A DNA stretch of 64,000 bases from Thalassobaculum litoreum DSM 18839 (GTDB lineage Bacteria > Pseudomonadota > Alphaproteobacteria > Thalassobaculales > Thalassobaculaceae), in the NCBI RefSeq assembly GCF_900102465.1, contig NZ_FNBW01000001.1:434557-498556 (forward strand), given 5' to 3'. Below, piece after piece: positions 1 to 8,783 of the stretch. The position numbers and the translations under genes are program-made. The notes under the pieces were generated by a model. It ran no database searches. It was not told the origin of the DNA and worked only from the letters and a program-made list of their open reading frames with translations. Numbering within the stretch: position 1 is the first letter of the stretch; every line of letters starts with the position of its first letter.

Positions 1-383
1 ATCTGGCCGGCCGGAATGCTCTCGATGCCGGCCCGTACGATCTCGCCGTAATAACTGCCGGAATTGAAGGTGAAGGCGACCAGCACCGCGGCGAAGGGCG
101 GGACGTCCCAACCGAAGAACGGCAGGCCGTAGGTGACGTAGATCAGCAGCACCAGCGGCGGGATCGAGCGGAAGAAGTCGACGAACACCACCAGCCCCCA
201 GTTCAGCGCCCGGATGTGGAAGCTGTGCACGGTCGCCAGGAACACGCCGAAGCAGAAGCCCAGCGGTACCACGGCGAGGCAGAGCTTGACGGTCATCCAC
301 CAGCCGCTCATCAGCAGCGGCCAGACCTCGCGCAGGCTGTCCTCGTTGAAGAAGCTGAACTTGATGACTTCCCAGTCGAGCAT
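1..383 (-). CDS. Polar amino acid ABC transporter permease (partial, 3' end outside window)
   Basis: Inner-membrane channel subunit of a HisM/GlnP-type importer. Only the first 127 residues are inside the window; the rest lies before base 1. The start ATG at 383 sits behind a GGGAGGG ribosome site. The segment VDFFRSIPPLVLL (about residues 69-81) is the hallmark just before the second membrane span in this family, and the region resembles the neighbouring permease. It lies 15 bp downstream of that permease and is the last visible gene of the operon GntR regulator, binding protein, ATPase, permease, permease. Having two different permeases fits a heterodimeric channel. The substrate cannot be read from the permease. 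Confidence 0.93.
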   Translation of the reverse strand, partial: MLDWEVIKFSFFNEDSLREVWPLLMSGWWMTVKLCLAVVPLGFCFGVFLATVHSFHIRALNWGLVVFVDFFRSIPPLVLLIYVTYGLPFFGWDVPPFAAVLVAFTFNSGSYYGEIVRAGIESIPAGQ

Positions 384-398
384 GATCGTCCCTCCCCC

Positions 399-1070
399 TC
401 ACCGCTTCCAGGCGTAGCGGGTCTCGACCCAGCGCGACGCCATGGTGAGCGGGAAGAAAATCAGCAGGTAGCCGATCGCCGCCATGGTCAGCGGCGAGGT
501 GTTGGCGGCATAGGCGAGCGAGGTCTGCGCCACGGTCAGCATCTCCTCCACCGTCACCACGCTGGCCAGCGCGGTATTCTTGGTGATGGCGATGGTGCGG
601 TTGGTCAGCGGCGGGATGGTCATCCGGATCGCCTGGGGAATCACCACGTAGAACAGGGTCTGTGTGAAGCCGAGGCCGGTGGAGCGCGACGCCTCCCACT
701 GGCCCCTGTTCACCGAGGTGATGCCGGCCCAGTAGATCTCCTCGGCGAAGGCGGCGAGCACAGAAGCCAGCACGATCCACGAGATCACGAAGGCCGACAT
801 GGTGATGCCGATGAATGGCAGGCCGAAATAGAAGATGATCAGGATCACCAGCGGTGGCAGCGCGCGGAACAGGTCGACGAACAGGATGATCAGCCAGTTC
901 ACCGGCCGGACCTGGAACGCCCGCACGACCGCCAGCGCCAGGCCGAACAGCAGACCGGTCACGATCACCGAAAGGGCGAGCTGGATGGTGACCAGAAAGC
1001 CCGCCGCCACGTCCGGCAGGTAGCGGGCCATGATCTCCAGATTGAAGAACTGATCGAGGAAACGCTCCAT
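399..1070 (-). CDS. Polar amino acid ABC transporter permease
   Basis: Inner-membrane permease of about 223 residues, the usual length for HisQ/HisM-type subunits. The N-terminus carries the family segment FVDLFRALPPLVILI (about residues 63-77). The cytoplasmic coupling loop is visible around residues 130-170, with STGLGF followed by VIPQAIRMTIPPL, the EAA-type motif that docks on the ATPase. It starts 9 bp after the ATPase stop codon and 15 bp before the second permease, so it is certainly co-transcribed with both. The import direction is inferred from the binding protein in the same operon. Confidence 0.95.
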   Translation of the reverse strand: MERFLDQFFNLEIMARYLPDVAAGFLVTIQLALSVIVTGLLFGLALAVVRAFQVRPVNWLIILFVDLFRALPPLVILIIFYFGLPFIGITMSAFVISWIVLASVLAAFAEEIYWAGITSVNRGQWEASRSTGLGFTQTLFYVVIPQAIRMTIPPLTNRTIAITKNTALASVVTVEEMLTVAQTSLAYAANTSPLTMAAIGYLLIFFPLTMASRWVETRYAWKR

Positions 1071-1079
1071 CTCGGCGTC

Positions 1080-1841
<762 letters not shown>

Positions 1842-1925
1842 AGGGGACCTCGCGCGAACGGACGGCGGCTGGTGCGGTGGGGAGCCGCCGGCCACACGAG
1901 GCGGCCGGCGGCGATTGTCTGGTCC

Positions 1926-2762
1926 TCAGCAGCCGCTGTCGGACGCGGTCTCGTCGTATCCGGGCATGCCGGGCACGCCGATGCCGGGCTCGACCTTGTA
2001 GGCGGCACCGCCCTCGATCGGCTTCTGACCGGTCCACTTCTCATGAATCTCCGCGACCGTACCGTCGGCCTTCATGCACTCGATCACCTTCTCGAACTTG
2101 GCGCGCAGCTCGGCGTTGGAGGTGTCGAAGGCAAAGGCGCCGACGCTGCCCGACTTGATGACCAGCGTGGACGGGACGACCAGCGGATTCTTCTTCGCCG
2201 TCCAGCCGACCACGGTGTCGCCGGCGAAGTTGGCGTCGGCCCGTCCTGCGGCCACGGCGGCGATGGCATCGGCGTTCTTGCCGAAGCGCTCGATCTTCCA
2301 GCCGTACTCATCCTGACGCTCGGACAGGTACTTGTCGTAGAAGTTGCCCTTGTTGACGGCGATGGTCTTGCCCTTCAGGTCCTCCAGCTTCTCGACCTGC
2401 GGCGCGCCGCGCTTGATCAGGAACTGGTAGTTCACCTCGAAATACGGCTCGCCGAAGAGCATCTTCTCGGCCCGCTCCTCGGTCACGGTCGTCGGGGCGA
2501 TGATGGCGACGTATTTCCCGGCTGCCAGACCGGCGAAGATGCCGGACCATTCCTGGTCGACGATCTCGTATTCCACACCCAGCCGCTTGGCGGCCTCGGC
2601 GGTCAGGTCGACGTTGTAGCCTTCCACGCCGCCGGCCGGCACAGCCATCACATGAGGCGCGTAGCCGACATCGGCGGCGAACTTCATGGTCTCGGCCGAG
2701 ACCGGGCCGGCGACCGCAAGCCCCAGCGCTGCGACGGCCCCCAAAAGCACAGACTTTTTCAT
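1926..2762 (-). CDS. Amino acid ABC transporter periplasmic substrate-binding protein
   Basis: Periplasmic solute-binding protein of family 3, 278 residues. The signal peptide is MKKSVLLGAVAALGLAVAG with a PVSA-E cleavage site near residue 23. The body shows family features such as GYNVDLTAEAAKRLG, a segment beginning WSGIFAGLAAGK and the DLKGKTIAV segment. The ATG at 2762 follows GGAGG at six bases, better than the in-frame TTG two codons earlier. The C-terminus ends in a single cysteine, which is unusual for this family and of unknown meaning. It is the first structural gene after the GntR regulator and the ATPase follows 84 bp later. The ligand is probably a polar amino acid but cannot be specified. 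Confidence 0.94.
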   Translation of the reverse strand: MKKSVLLGAVAALGLAVAGPVSAETMKFAADVGYAPHVMAVPAGGVEGYNVDLTAEAAKRLGVEYEIVDQEWSGIFAGLAAGKYVAIIAPTTVTEERAEKMLFGEPYFEVNYQFLIKRGAPQVEKLEDLKGKTIAVNKGNFYDKYLSERQDEYGWKIERFGKNADAIAAVAAGRADANFAGDTVVGWTAKKNPLVVPSTLVIKSGSVGAFAFDTSNAELRAKFEKVIECMKADGTVAEIHEKWTGQKPIEGGAAYKVEPGIGVPGMPGYDETASDSGC

Positions 2763-2886
2763 AACCAACCTCCGTCTCCTGTTCAGGTTCTGGCGATCTC
2801 TCGCCGTTGGTGCGCGCCCCGTTCTTGTGCAGGGTCCCGCACGTCAGTTCAGTCTCTCCCTACTCCCCGGCATCGCCGGCGGCGTG

Positions 2887-3771
2887 TCAGATGTCACCGG
2901 CCGAGAAAGGGGTTCCGGTCACCGCCTCGGGAGACCAGCCGGCCTCGGCGTCGCCGCCGCGGCTCAGGGTCATGGTCAGCCGGTAAAGGTCCGATCGGTA
3001 CAGCGCCACGAGCAGCTCGATCGCCCGACCCTCGCCGTCGCGCACCACCCGGCGGATGCGCAGCAGCGGCGCGCCCACGCCGATTCCCAGCCGGTCGGCC
3101 ACAACCATGTCCGCCAAGGTCGCCGAGACCGCCTGATCGGCGGCGGCGGGCATCACCCCGGCGCGTTCCAGCAGGGTCAGCAGCGGGGTATTGGCCATGT
3201 CCGATTTTTCGAACCGGCGACCGATCTCTTCCGGCACATGGGTGGTCAGATGGGAGAACGGATCGCCGCCGATCGAGCGCACGCGCACCGCGCGCTGGAC
3301 GGTAGTGCCGACGGCCAGGCCTAGGGCCGCGGCCACGTCGTCTTCAGCCGGCCCGTAGCCGAATTCCTTCACCGAGACCTCGGTCTCCCCGCCCATGGCG
3401 AGCAACGCGTCGAACGCACCGGTTCCCTGGCCGGAGATCCTCACCCCGGCGCGGCCTTCGACGACCCGCGTGCCGCGGCCGCGTTCCCGTACGACGAGTC
3501 CGTCATTGGCCAGCTCGTCCAGCGCCCGCTTGGCGGTGATTCGCGACACGCCGTGGAACTCCGCCAGAACCTGTTCGCTCGGCAGGGTGCCGCCGGTGCC
3601 GAACTCGCCGTCGACGATGCGTTGGCGCATGATCAGGTAGATCTGATGGTAGAGCGGCGAGCGGAACCGCCCCAGCGCCCCGGCCTCCCCGCCGGCGGGT
3701 CGCTCCGCAGCCCGACCGGCCGCCTGCGAGAGACGGGAATCACGGCCGGAGTGGGGCAAACGGGATCTCAT
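2887..3771 (-). CDS. GntR family (HutC/UTRA) transcriptional regulator
   Basis: DNA-binding regulator, about 294 residues. A GntR winged helix covers about residues 38-105, with LPSEQVLAEFHGVSRITAKR as the recognition core. A UTRA ligand-binding domain covers about 125-270. It heads the importer operon in the same orientation and probably controls it and itself in response to the transported compound or a metabolite. The ATG at 3771 is used; an in-frame TTG at 3807 is possible. No clear ribosome site precedes either, so translation may be leaderless or the start may be wrong. The N-terminal 35 residues are low-complexity and poorly conserved in appearance. Confidence 0.9.
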   Translation of the reverse strand: MRSRLPHSGRDSRLSQAAGRAAERPAGGEAGALGRFRSPLYHQIYLIMRQRIVDGEFGTGGTLPSEQVLAEFHGVSRITAKRALDELANDGLVVRERGRGTRVVEGRAGVRISGQGTGAFDALLAMGGETEVSVKEFGYGPAEDDVAAALGLAVGTTVQRAVRVRSIGGDPFSHLTTHVPEEIGRRFEKSDMANTPLLTLLERAGVMPAAADQAVSATLADMVVADRLGIGVGAPLLRIRRVVRDGEGRAIELLVALYRSDLYRLTMTLSRGGDAEAGWSPEAVTGTPFSAGDI

Positions 3772-3793
3772 GAAATGATATAATGATATATCT
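3772..3793. promoter_or_regulatory. AT-rich direct repeat, candidate operator/promoter of the GntR gene
   Basis: The heptamer ATGATAT occurs twice (3775-3781 and 3783-3789), eight bases apart, in a strikingly AT-rich patch within GC-rich DNA. It touches the start of the GntR-family gene. A TATAAT hexamer also falls here on the plus strand (3779-3784). The position suits autoregulation. The binding claim is inference. Confidence 0.35.
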
Positions 3794-3951
3794 TTAAGGC
3801 GTGACAAGACTCGAAATGCTGCACCTGCTCACAGGGTCGGTCGAGGAACCGGGCGCTGGTGTCGTCGGGAATTTCAGGGCCGCGACGGCGCAAAATCGAC
3901 CGGCGACGCGGATCAACCGGTCGCGGCGGACCCGCCAGGGCCGGAAGCCTC

Positions 3952-3980
3952 TTGCACGGGCATGCCGGCTCGGGTATCAC
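3952..3980 (+). promoter_or_regulatory. Sigma-70-type promoter of the tRNA-Cys/tRNA-Asn unit
   Basis: TTGCAC (3952-3957) and TATCAC (3975-3980) are separated by exactly 17 bases. The second hexamer ends 19 bases before the mature 5' end of tRNA-Cys, giving a short precursor leader. There is no other gene on this strand nearby that it could serve. Confidence 0.55.
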
Positions 3981-3999
3981 GCCTCTCCCGCTCAGACAC

Positions 4000-4073
4000 G
4001 GCCCCGTGGCAGAGTGGTTATGCAGAGGACTGCAAATCCTTGTACATCGGTTCGATTCCGGTCGGGGCCTCCA
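4000..4073 (+). tRNA. tRNA-Cys (GCA)
   Basis: Complete cloverleaf of 74 nt with encoded CCA. The acceptor stem pairs GGCCCCG with CGGGGCC, and the anticodon GCA is at 4032-4034 in the loop CTGCAAA. The T-arm contains GGTTCGATTCC. The discriminator base is U, the known identity element for cysteine tRNAs. tRNA-Asn follows 68 bp later. Confidence 0.97.
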
Positions 4074-4141
4074 GAGTGGGAAACAAGGCGACATTCGTCT
4101 TGAACGACATCGGACAGGACGCTATACAGCGCGGTCTCTGG

Positions 4142-4216
4142 TCCCGGGTAGCTCAGTGGTAGAGCGAGCGGCTGTTAACCGCTTGGTCGGGGGTTCGAAT
4201 CCCTCCCCGGGAGCCA
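4142..4216 (+). tRNA. tRNA-Asn (GTT)
   Basis: Complete cloverleaf of 75 nt with encoded CCA. The acceptor stem pairs TCCCGGG with CCCGGGA, the D-arm reads GCTCAGTGGTAGAGC, and the anticodon GTT lies at 4174-4176 in the loop CTGTTAA. The T-arm carries GGTTCGAATCC. It is probably co-transcribed with tRNA-Cys. Confidence 0.97.
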
Positions 4217-4400
4217 GCTTTTCAGGCACCAATACGACAGACTGACGCAGACCAACCGGCCGGACGGTTCCGGCCGTCGCCATGCCATGTCGAAACGGCA
4301 GCCACCATATATGTGCCTGGCTGAGGCGCGATCCGATGGCTGGGCGAGGTCCACGCCGTCGCCATGGTGTCCATCGATCGCCAAACATGCATAATCGTAG

Positions 4401-4438
4401 AAAGAAAAAACCAGCATGATGTCCATCCCACGTGCTGG
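4401..4438 (-). terminator. Possible minus-strand intrinsic terminator or dyad operator before the XRE-PAS gene
   Basis: CCAGCA (4411-4416) and TGCTGG (4433-4438) form a six-base dyad with a 16-base spacer. On the minus strand the dyad is followed by TTTTTTCTTT (plus-strand 4410-4401). The U-rich tail suggests termination of minus-strand transcription, but no minus-strand gene lies upstream. It could equally be an operator for the plus-strand regulator gene that begins 35 bp further on. Confidence 0.3.
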
Positions 4439-4473
4439 CGAGGCATTTGGGACGGGCAGTGAGTGACAGACGG

Positions 4474-5280
4474 ATGATCAACCCCAGTCAATGCCGAGGC
4501 GCCCGCGCCCTACTTGGCATTACCCAGCAGCAGCTCGCCGATCTTGCCGGAATCAGCAAGCGCACGGTGATCGAGTTCGAAGGCGGCATACGCGTTCCCC
4601 TGACAACGACGAGCCGAAGCCTGCAATGGGCGCTGGAGAATGCCGGCATCGAGTTTCTGCGCGGCAACGGAGCCGGATCCGGCGTCCGATTCCGGAATCC
4701 GGAGGTCGAGGACTCCCTGCTGCCCCGTATGGTCGCCCGGCGATCGTTTCTGGACGGATCCGGCCTGCTGAAAGGCGGAAACTCCGACGCGCGGCAGAAC
4801 TGGCCGTCCAACCGGCCGACCCAGGACGGAGCTTTCCAAGACGGCGCGGTATCGGCCAGGACCTACGAGGTAACGGAACTCTCCATTCGCGATTTCGAGC
4901 GGCTCGCCTCGTCGGAGCAGCGGCAGGCGCTGGACTTGTTCAGGGCCGGCTTGGGTCAGGTGCCCGAGGATATCGCCAGGAGGGCGACCATGACCCGGGT
5001 CGACGGCGACCGCATGCTGATGGAGTGGCAGGGGGCCGGCATCCAGCTCTTCCCCAGGAACGCCAGCCTGGCCGGCATGCCGCTGTCAGAGCTGCCGGAC
5101 GCGAACTACGGCCGGTGGGCCGAGGGGCGGATGCTGCGGGCCTATCAGGCCGGGGAGCCGATCTTCGAGCTGTGCCACGGAATGGTCGAGGTCGACGGCA
5201 ACCGGACCGTCTGGCGCTATTACTCCCTGCGTCTCCCCCGTCCCGACGGACGCACCCTCACCGTCACCGCCCGGGCTTAG
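4474..5280 (+). CDS. XRE-type HTH regulator with C-terminal PAS-like domain
   Basis: Probable one-component transcription factor, 268 residues. An N-terminal lambda-repressor-like helix-turn-helix occupies about residues 5-60, with GITQQQLADLAGISKRTVIEF as helices 2 and 3. A linker follows. A PAS-like domain of the proteobacterial sensor type occupies about 145-265, with LPDANYGRWAEGRM and a block ending VWRYYSLRLPR. Start choice is uncertain: ATG 4474 begins directly before the HTH, while in-frame GTG codons at 4459 and 4432 would extend it. It stands alone between tRNA-Asn and the convergent sixA. The ligand and target genes are unknown. Confidence 0.85.
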   Translation: MINPSQCRGARALLGITQQQLADLAGISKRTVIEFEGGIRVPLTTTSRSLQWALENAGIEFLRGNGAGSGVRFRNPEVEDSLLPRMVARRSFLDGSGLLKGGNSDARQNWPSNRPTQDGAFQDGAVSARTYEVTELSIRDFERLASSEQRQALDLFRAGLGQVPEDIARRATMTRVDGDRMLMEWQGAGIQLFPRNASLAGMPLSELPDANYGRWAEGRMLRAYQAGEPIFELCHGMVEVDGNRTVWRYYSLRLPRPDGRTLTVTARA

Positions 5281-5292
5281 GTCCGTTCCCGG

Positions 5293-5781
5293 TCAGACCA
5301 GGTCCTTCGGCGTGATGAACCGGCGCAGGTCCGCCCCTTTGGGCGCAAGCGCCGCCCAACCGCTGGCCGCCTCCAGGGTCGCCAGCGCGCAGGTCGGGAA
5401 CTTCACGCCGACGCCGGCGCCGGTCAACAGGCCCACGGCGTCCTCCATCCCTGGATTATGCCCGATCACCAGGGCAACCCGGGCCCGTACCGGGATCGAT
5501 TTCAGGCGGGCAACCAGTTGCGCCGCGCTGGCCATGTAGATGTCCCGGGTGGTCTCGACGGGCACGCCCTCGGGCAGGCCGGCGCGCAGGATCTCCAGAG
5601 TGTCCCGGGTCCGGCGGGCGCTGGAACACAGAACGAAATCCGGCGCGATCCCCTGCTGTCGGCAATAGACCGCCATGGCGGCGGCGGCCCGTTCGCCGCG
5701 CGGCGCCAGTGGCCGGTCATGGTCAGCCTCTCCGCCGTCCCAGTCGGACTTGGCGTGCCGCATCAGGTGCAGCGTGATCAT
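5293..5781 (-). CDS. sixA: SixA-type phosphohistidine phosphatase (histidine phosphatase family)
   Basis: Cytoplasmic phosphatase of 162 residues. The catalytic RH motif is in LHLMRHAKSDW near the N-terminus, and the second catalytic histidine is in VIGHNPGMEDAV. The size fits the short SixA/SixC branch, which dephosphorylates histidine-phosphorylated phosphotransfer proteins; the actual target here is unknown. The start codon overlaps the stop codon of the hydrolase-OsmC gene in an ATGA, so the two are translationally coupled. A much longer open frame upstream is a shadow of that neighbour. The C-terminal half is typical of alphaproteobacterial members. Confidence 0.9.
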   Translation of the reverse strand: MITLHLMRHAKSDWDGGEADHDRPLAPRGERAAAAMAVYCRQQGIAPDFVLCSSARRTRDTLEILRAGLPEGVPVETTRDIYMASAAQLVARLKSIPVRARVALVIGHNPGMEDAVGLLTGAGVGVKFPTCALATLEAASGWAALAPKGADLRRFITPKDLV

Positions 5782-7025
5782 GACGCCGCTTCGTCGTCGG
5801 TGTCGCCTTCCAGCGTCGTCACGATTGAGATTTTCGAGTGGAGGGTGCGGTGCACCGGGCATCTGTCGGCGATCTCGCGAAGCTTGGCCCGCTGATCGGC
5901 GTCGAAGTCCCCTTCGATCACCAGGACCCTGTCGATCCGGTCGATCTTGGCCTCGCGGGACTCGCAGTCCGCGCAATCCTCGGCATGCACCTTGGCATGG
6001 CGCAGACGGGTCTCCAGCCGGTCGAAGGTCCAGCCCTTACGGTCGGCGTACATCTTCAGGGTCATGTTGGTGCAGGCCCCGAGCCCGGCCAACAGGAAGT
6101 CATAGGGGCCGGGGCCGCTATCTGTACCGCCGACCGAGACCGGCTCATCGGCCCGCAGCCGGTGGTGGGGACCCGCAGCGATCCACTGCGGAAACTTGCC
6201 GTCTCCGGCATCGGCGACCACCACTTCCCCTTCCTCGGCGCGCACGCCATCGGGTCTGGAGTCGTCCAGGAAGCGTTCGGCCCAGCCCGCCAGAACGGCA
6301 GCCACATAGGCGCTGTCGGCCTTGCGCGTCAGCAGGTGGTCCGCCTTGTCGAGAGAGACGAAGCTCTTGGGGTGCTTGGCGGCGACGAAGATCTCGGTGG
6401 CGTTGTTTATGCCGACGATCTCGTCAAGGGGCGCATGGAAGATCAGCAGGTCCTTGCGCAGGGCCGTCACCATGTCCGTCAGGCGATGGTCGCGCAGATC
6501 CTCCACGAAGGAACGCCGGATCTGGAACCGACGGCCGCCGAGCTCGACATCCGCAGCGCCGTCACGCTCGATGGCATCGAGGCTTCCCTTGAAGTTATGG
6601 ATCACATGCGTCGGATCCGACGGTGCGCCGATCGTCGCCACGCCGCGCACCTCTTCGATCCGCGCCGCGGCGGCCAGCACCGCCGCGCCGCCCAGGGAAT
6701 GCCCCACCAGAATAGTCGGAGCCCGATACTCCCGGCGCATGAAATCGGCCGCGGCGACCAGGTCGTCCACGTTCGAAGCGAAGGTGGTGTTGGCGAACTC
6801 GCCCTCGCTGTGGCCGAGGCCGGTGAAGTCGAATCGCAACACGGCGATCCCGCGCTCGGCGAGACCCGTGGCGATGTGGCGGGCGGCGGCGAGATCCTTC
6901 GAACAGGTGAAACAGTGCGCGAAGAGCGCATATCCGCGGGTCGGGCCCGTCGGACGGTCGATCCGGGCTGCGAGCGTATCGCCCAAAGCCCCGGTGAAGT
7001 TGACACTTTCCGTACGCACAGCCAT
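5778..7025 (-). CDS. Bifunctional alpha/beta hydrolase - OsmC family protein
   Basis: Natural fusion of two domains, 415 residues. Residues 1-255 form an alpha/beta hydrolase with the nucleophile elbow GHSLGG (Ser110) and an oxyanion region near FAHCFTCSKD. Residues about 270-415 form an OsmC/Ohr-like domain containing GLGACTNMTLKMYADRKGW and CPVHRTL, which carry the two conserved redox cysteines. OsmC proteins reduce organic hydroperoxides with thiols. The hydrolase may release or deacylate a substrate for it, which is inference. Such fusions occur in other proteobacteria. ATG 7025 is used; an upstream in-frame start adds only four residues. It is coupled to sixA by an ATGA overlap. Confidence 0.93.
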   Translation of the reverse strand: MAVRTESVNFTGALGDTLAARIDRPTGPTRGYALFAHCFTCSKDLAAARHIATGLAERGIAVLRFDFTGLGHSEGEFANTTFASNVDDLVAAADFMRREYRAPTILVGHSLGGAAVLAAAARIEEVRGVATIGAPSDPTHVIHNFKGSLDAIERDGAADVELGGRRFQIRRSFVEDLRDHRLTDMVTALRKDLLIFHAPLDEIVGINNATEIFVAAKHPKSFVSLDKADHLLTRKADSAYVAAVLAGWAERFLDDSRPDGVRAEEGEVVVADAGDGKFPQWIAAGPHHRLRADEPVSVGGTDSGPGPYDFLLAGLGACTNMTLKMYADRKGWTFDRLETRLRHAKVHAEDCADCESREAKIDRIDRVLVIEGDFDADQRAKLREIADRCPVHRTLHSKISIVTTLEGDTDDEAAS

Positions 7026-7068
7026 GGTCGATCTCACTGGTTGGCGGGGACTTAGGGGGTTCTACCAC

Positions 7069-7608
7069 ATGGCGGTTGAGGGGGAAGCGATAGCCTATGG
7101 TGGCCGTGAACCGGCGCCTGTCGATATCCGCTTCGCAACCCCGGCCGACGCGGACGCGCTCGCGTTGCTCAGCCAGGAGCTGCTGGCCTTCTACTCCCTG
7201 CCCGTCCATTACCAGCGGTCCTACATGGCCCACGTGATCGCCGACAAGGCGTTCCGAGAGCCGCCGGCGGTCGAGATCCTGATCGCCAACGGTGCAGATC
7301 GGGCGGTCGGCTTTCTCGTCTTCAACGAGACCTTCGCGCTGGCCAACTGCCAGAGTGCGGTGTTCATCCAGGACCTGTTCGTCACCCGCAAGGCGCGGAC
7401 CGGCGGGATCGGCCGCCGGCTGATGACCAGGCTGGCGGAGATCTGCGTGGAACGTGGGGTGACCCAGCTCGATTGGACCGCGGACCCCTGGAACGACAAG
7501 GCGCGGACCTTCTACGAATCCATGGGGCCGCTGCTGAAGAGCGAGAAGATGTATTATCGGATGCTGGGTCCGCGCCTCGCCAAGCTGGCGGAGCAGGGCG
7601 ACGGCTGA
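7069..7608 (+). CDS. GNAT family N-acetyltransferase
   Basis: Acetyl-CoA-dependent acyltransferase of 179 residues. The core runs from VDIRFATPADADAL to the acetyl-CoA loop LFVTRKARTGGIGRRLM, followed by a C-terminal segment with WTADPWNDKARTFYESMG, typical of the diamine or small-amine acetyltransferase branch. ATG 7069 is chosen for the TTAGGGGGT ribosome site eight bases upstream. It is divergent from the hydrolase-OsmC gene with only 43 bp between the starts, so the promoters must overlap. The substrate is not predictable. Confidence 0.9.
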   Translation: MAVEGEAIAYGGREPAPVDIRFATPADADALALLSQELLAFYSLPVHYQRSYMAHVIADKAFREPPAVEILIANGADRAVGFLVFNETFALANCQSAVFIQDLFVTRKARTGGIGRRLMTRLAEICVERGVTQLDWTADPWNDKARTFYESMGPLLKSEKMYYRMLGPRLAKLAEQGDG

Positions 7609-7764
7609 CTTCCCTCGTTCGCATTCGCGATCACTGTATTGACCGTCCTGCGGCCGGTTTCCCCCTCGCCTGAGCTTTATCCCCGCGTTCCGTCCGGCTA
7701 GGCTCCCAGCAACGAGTTCGGCGCGATCCGCGTCGGCCACAGGATGACGGACGGAGACGACCTC

Positions 7765-8769
7765 ATGGACGTGCGTGACGGTTTCATCGGCGCGATCGGC
7801 AATACCCCCCTGATCAAGCTCAAGGCGGCGTCGGAACGCACCGGCTGCACGATTCTCGGCAAGGCGGAGTTTCTCAATCCCGGCGGCTCGGTGAAGGACC
7901 GCGCGGCGCTCGCCATCGTGCGCGACGCGGAGGAGAAAGGCCTGCTGCGGCCCGGCGGCGTCATCGTCGAGGGCACGGCCGGCAATACCGGAATCGGCCT
8001 GTCCCTGGTCGGCAATGCGCTGGGCTATCGCAGCGTCATCGTCATGCCGGAGACCCAGAGCCAGGAGAAGAAGGACATGCTGCGCCTGTGCGGCGCCGAC
8101 CTCCGCCTGGTGCCCGCCGTGCCGTACAAGGATCCGAACAACTACGTGCGCTACTCCGGCCGCCTGGCGGAGGAGATCGCGGCACAGGAACCGAACGGCG
8201 CCATCTGGGCGAACCAGTTCGACAATGTCGCCAATCGCAAGGGCCACTACGAGACCACCGGTCCGGAGATCTGGGAGCAGACCGACGGCAAGGTCGACGG
8301 CTTCATCTGCTCGGTGGGCAGCGGCGGCACGCTCGGCGGCATCAGCATGGCCCTGAAGGAGCGCAACAAGAACATCCAGATCGGCCTCGCCGACCCGATG
8401 GGCAGCGCGATCTTCGGGTATTACGCCCATGGCGAGCTGAAGGCGGAAGGCGGGTCGATCACCGAAGGCATCGGCCAGGGCCGGATCACCGCCAACCTGG
8501 AGGATATCGTCGTCGACCAGCCGTTCCAGGTTACCGACGAGGAGGCTCTGCCGGTGGTGTTCGACCTGCTGAAGGAAGAAGGCCTGTGCCTCGGCGGGTC
8601 GAGCGGCATCAACGTGATGGGCGCGATCAAGCTGGCCGAGCAGATGGGGCCGGGTCACACCATCGTGACCATCCTCTGCGACGGTGGCGCGCGCTATCAG
8701 TCGAAGCTGTTCAACCCGGCATTCCTGCGCGAAAAGAATCTGCCCGTTCCGGCCTGGCTGGACGACTGA
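7765..8769 (+). CDS. cysK: Cysteine synthase (O-acetylserine sulfhydrylase, CysK family)
   Basis: PLP-dependent beta-replacement enzyme making cysteine from O-acetylserine and sulfide, 334 residues. The PLP lysine is Lys44 in NPGGSVKDRAA. The substrate loop reads TAGNTGIGL (71-79) rather than the common TSGNTG, a variant I associate with a eukaryote-like subgroup. The phosphate-binding loop GSGGTLGG follows mid-protein, and ITEGIGQGRIT is conserved in the same subgroup. ATG 7765 has GGAG about ten bases upstream; in-frame ATG 7744 is the alternative. It is followed after 14 bp by a sulfurtransferase, indicating a small sulfur operon. A cystathionine beta-synthase-like activity cannot be excluded. 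Confidence 0.88.
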   Translation: MDVRDGFIGAIGNTPLIKLKAASERTGCTILGKAEFLNPGGSVKDRAALAIVRDAEEKGLLRPGGVIVEGTAGNTGIGLSLVGNALGYRSVIVMPETQSQEKKDMLRLCGADLRLVPAVPYKDPNNYVRYSGRLAEEIAAQEPNGAIWANQFDNVANRKGHYETTGPEIWEQTDGKVDGFICSVGSGGTLGGISMALKERNKNIQIGLADPMGSAIFGYYAHGELKAEGGSITEGIGQGRITANLEDIVVDQPFQVTDEEALPVVFDLLKEEGLCLGGSSGINVMGAIKLAEQMGPGHTIVTILCDGGARYQSKLFNPAFLREKNLPVPAWLDD

Positions 8770-8783
8770 GAGGATTTCAGACC

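Noticed and set aside
7609-7764. A sigma-70 promoter beginning with TTGACC near 7640 before cysK
   Set aside because: No acceptable -10 hexamer lies at 16-18 bases; the match is no better than chance.
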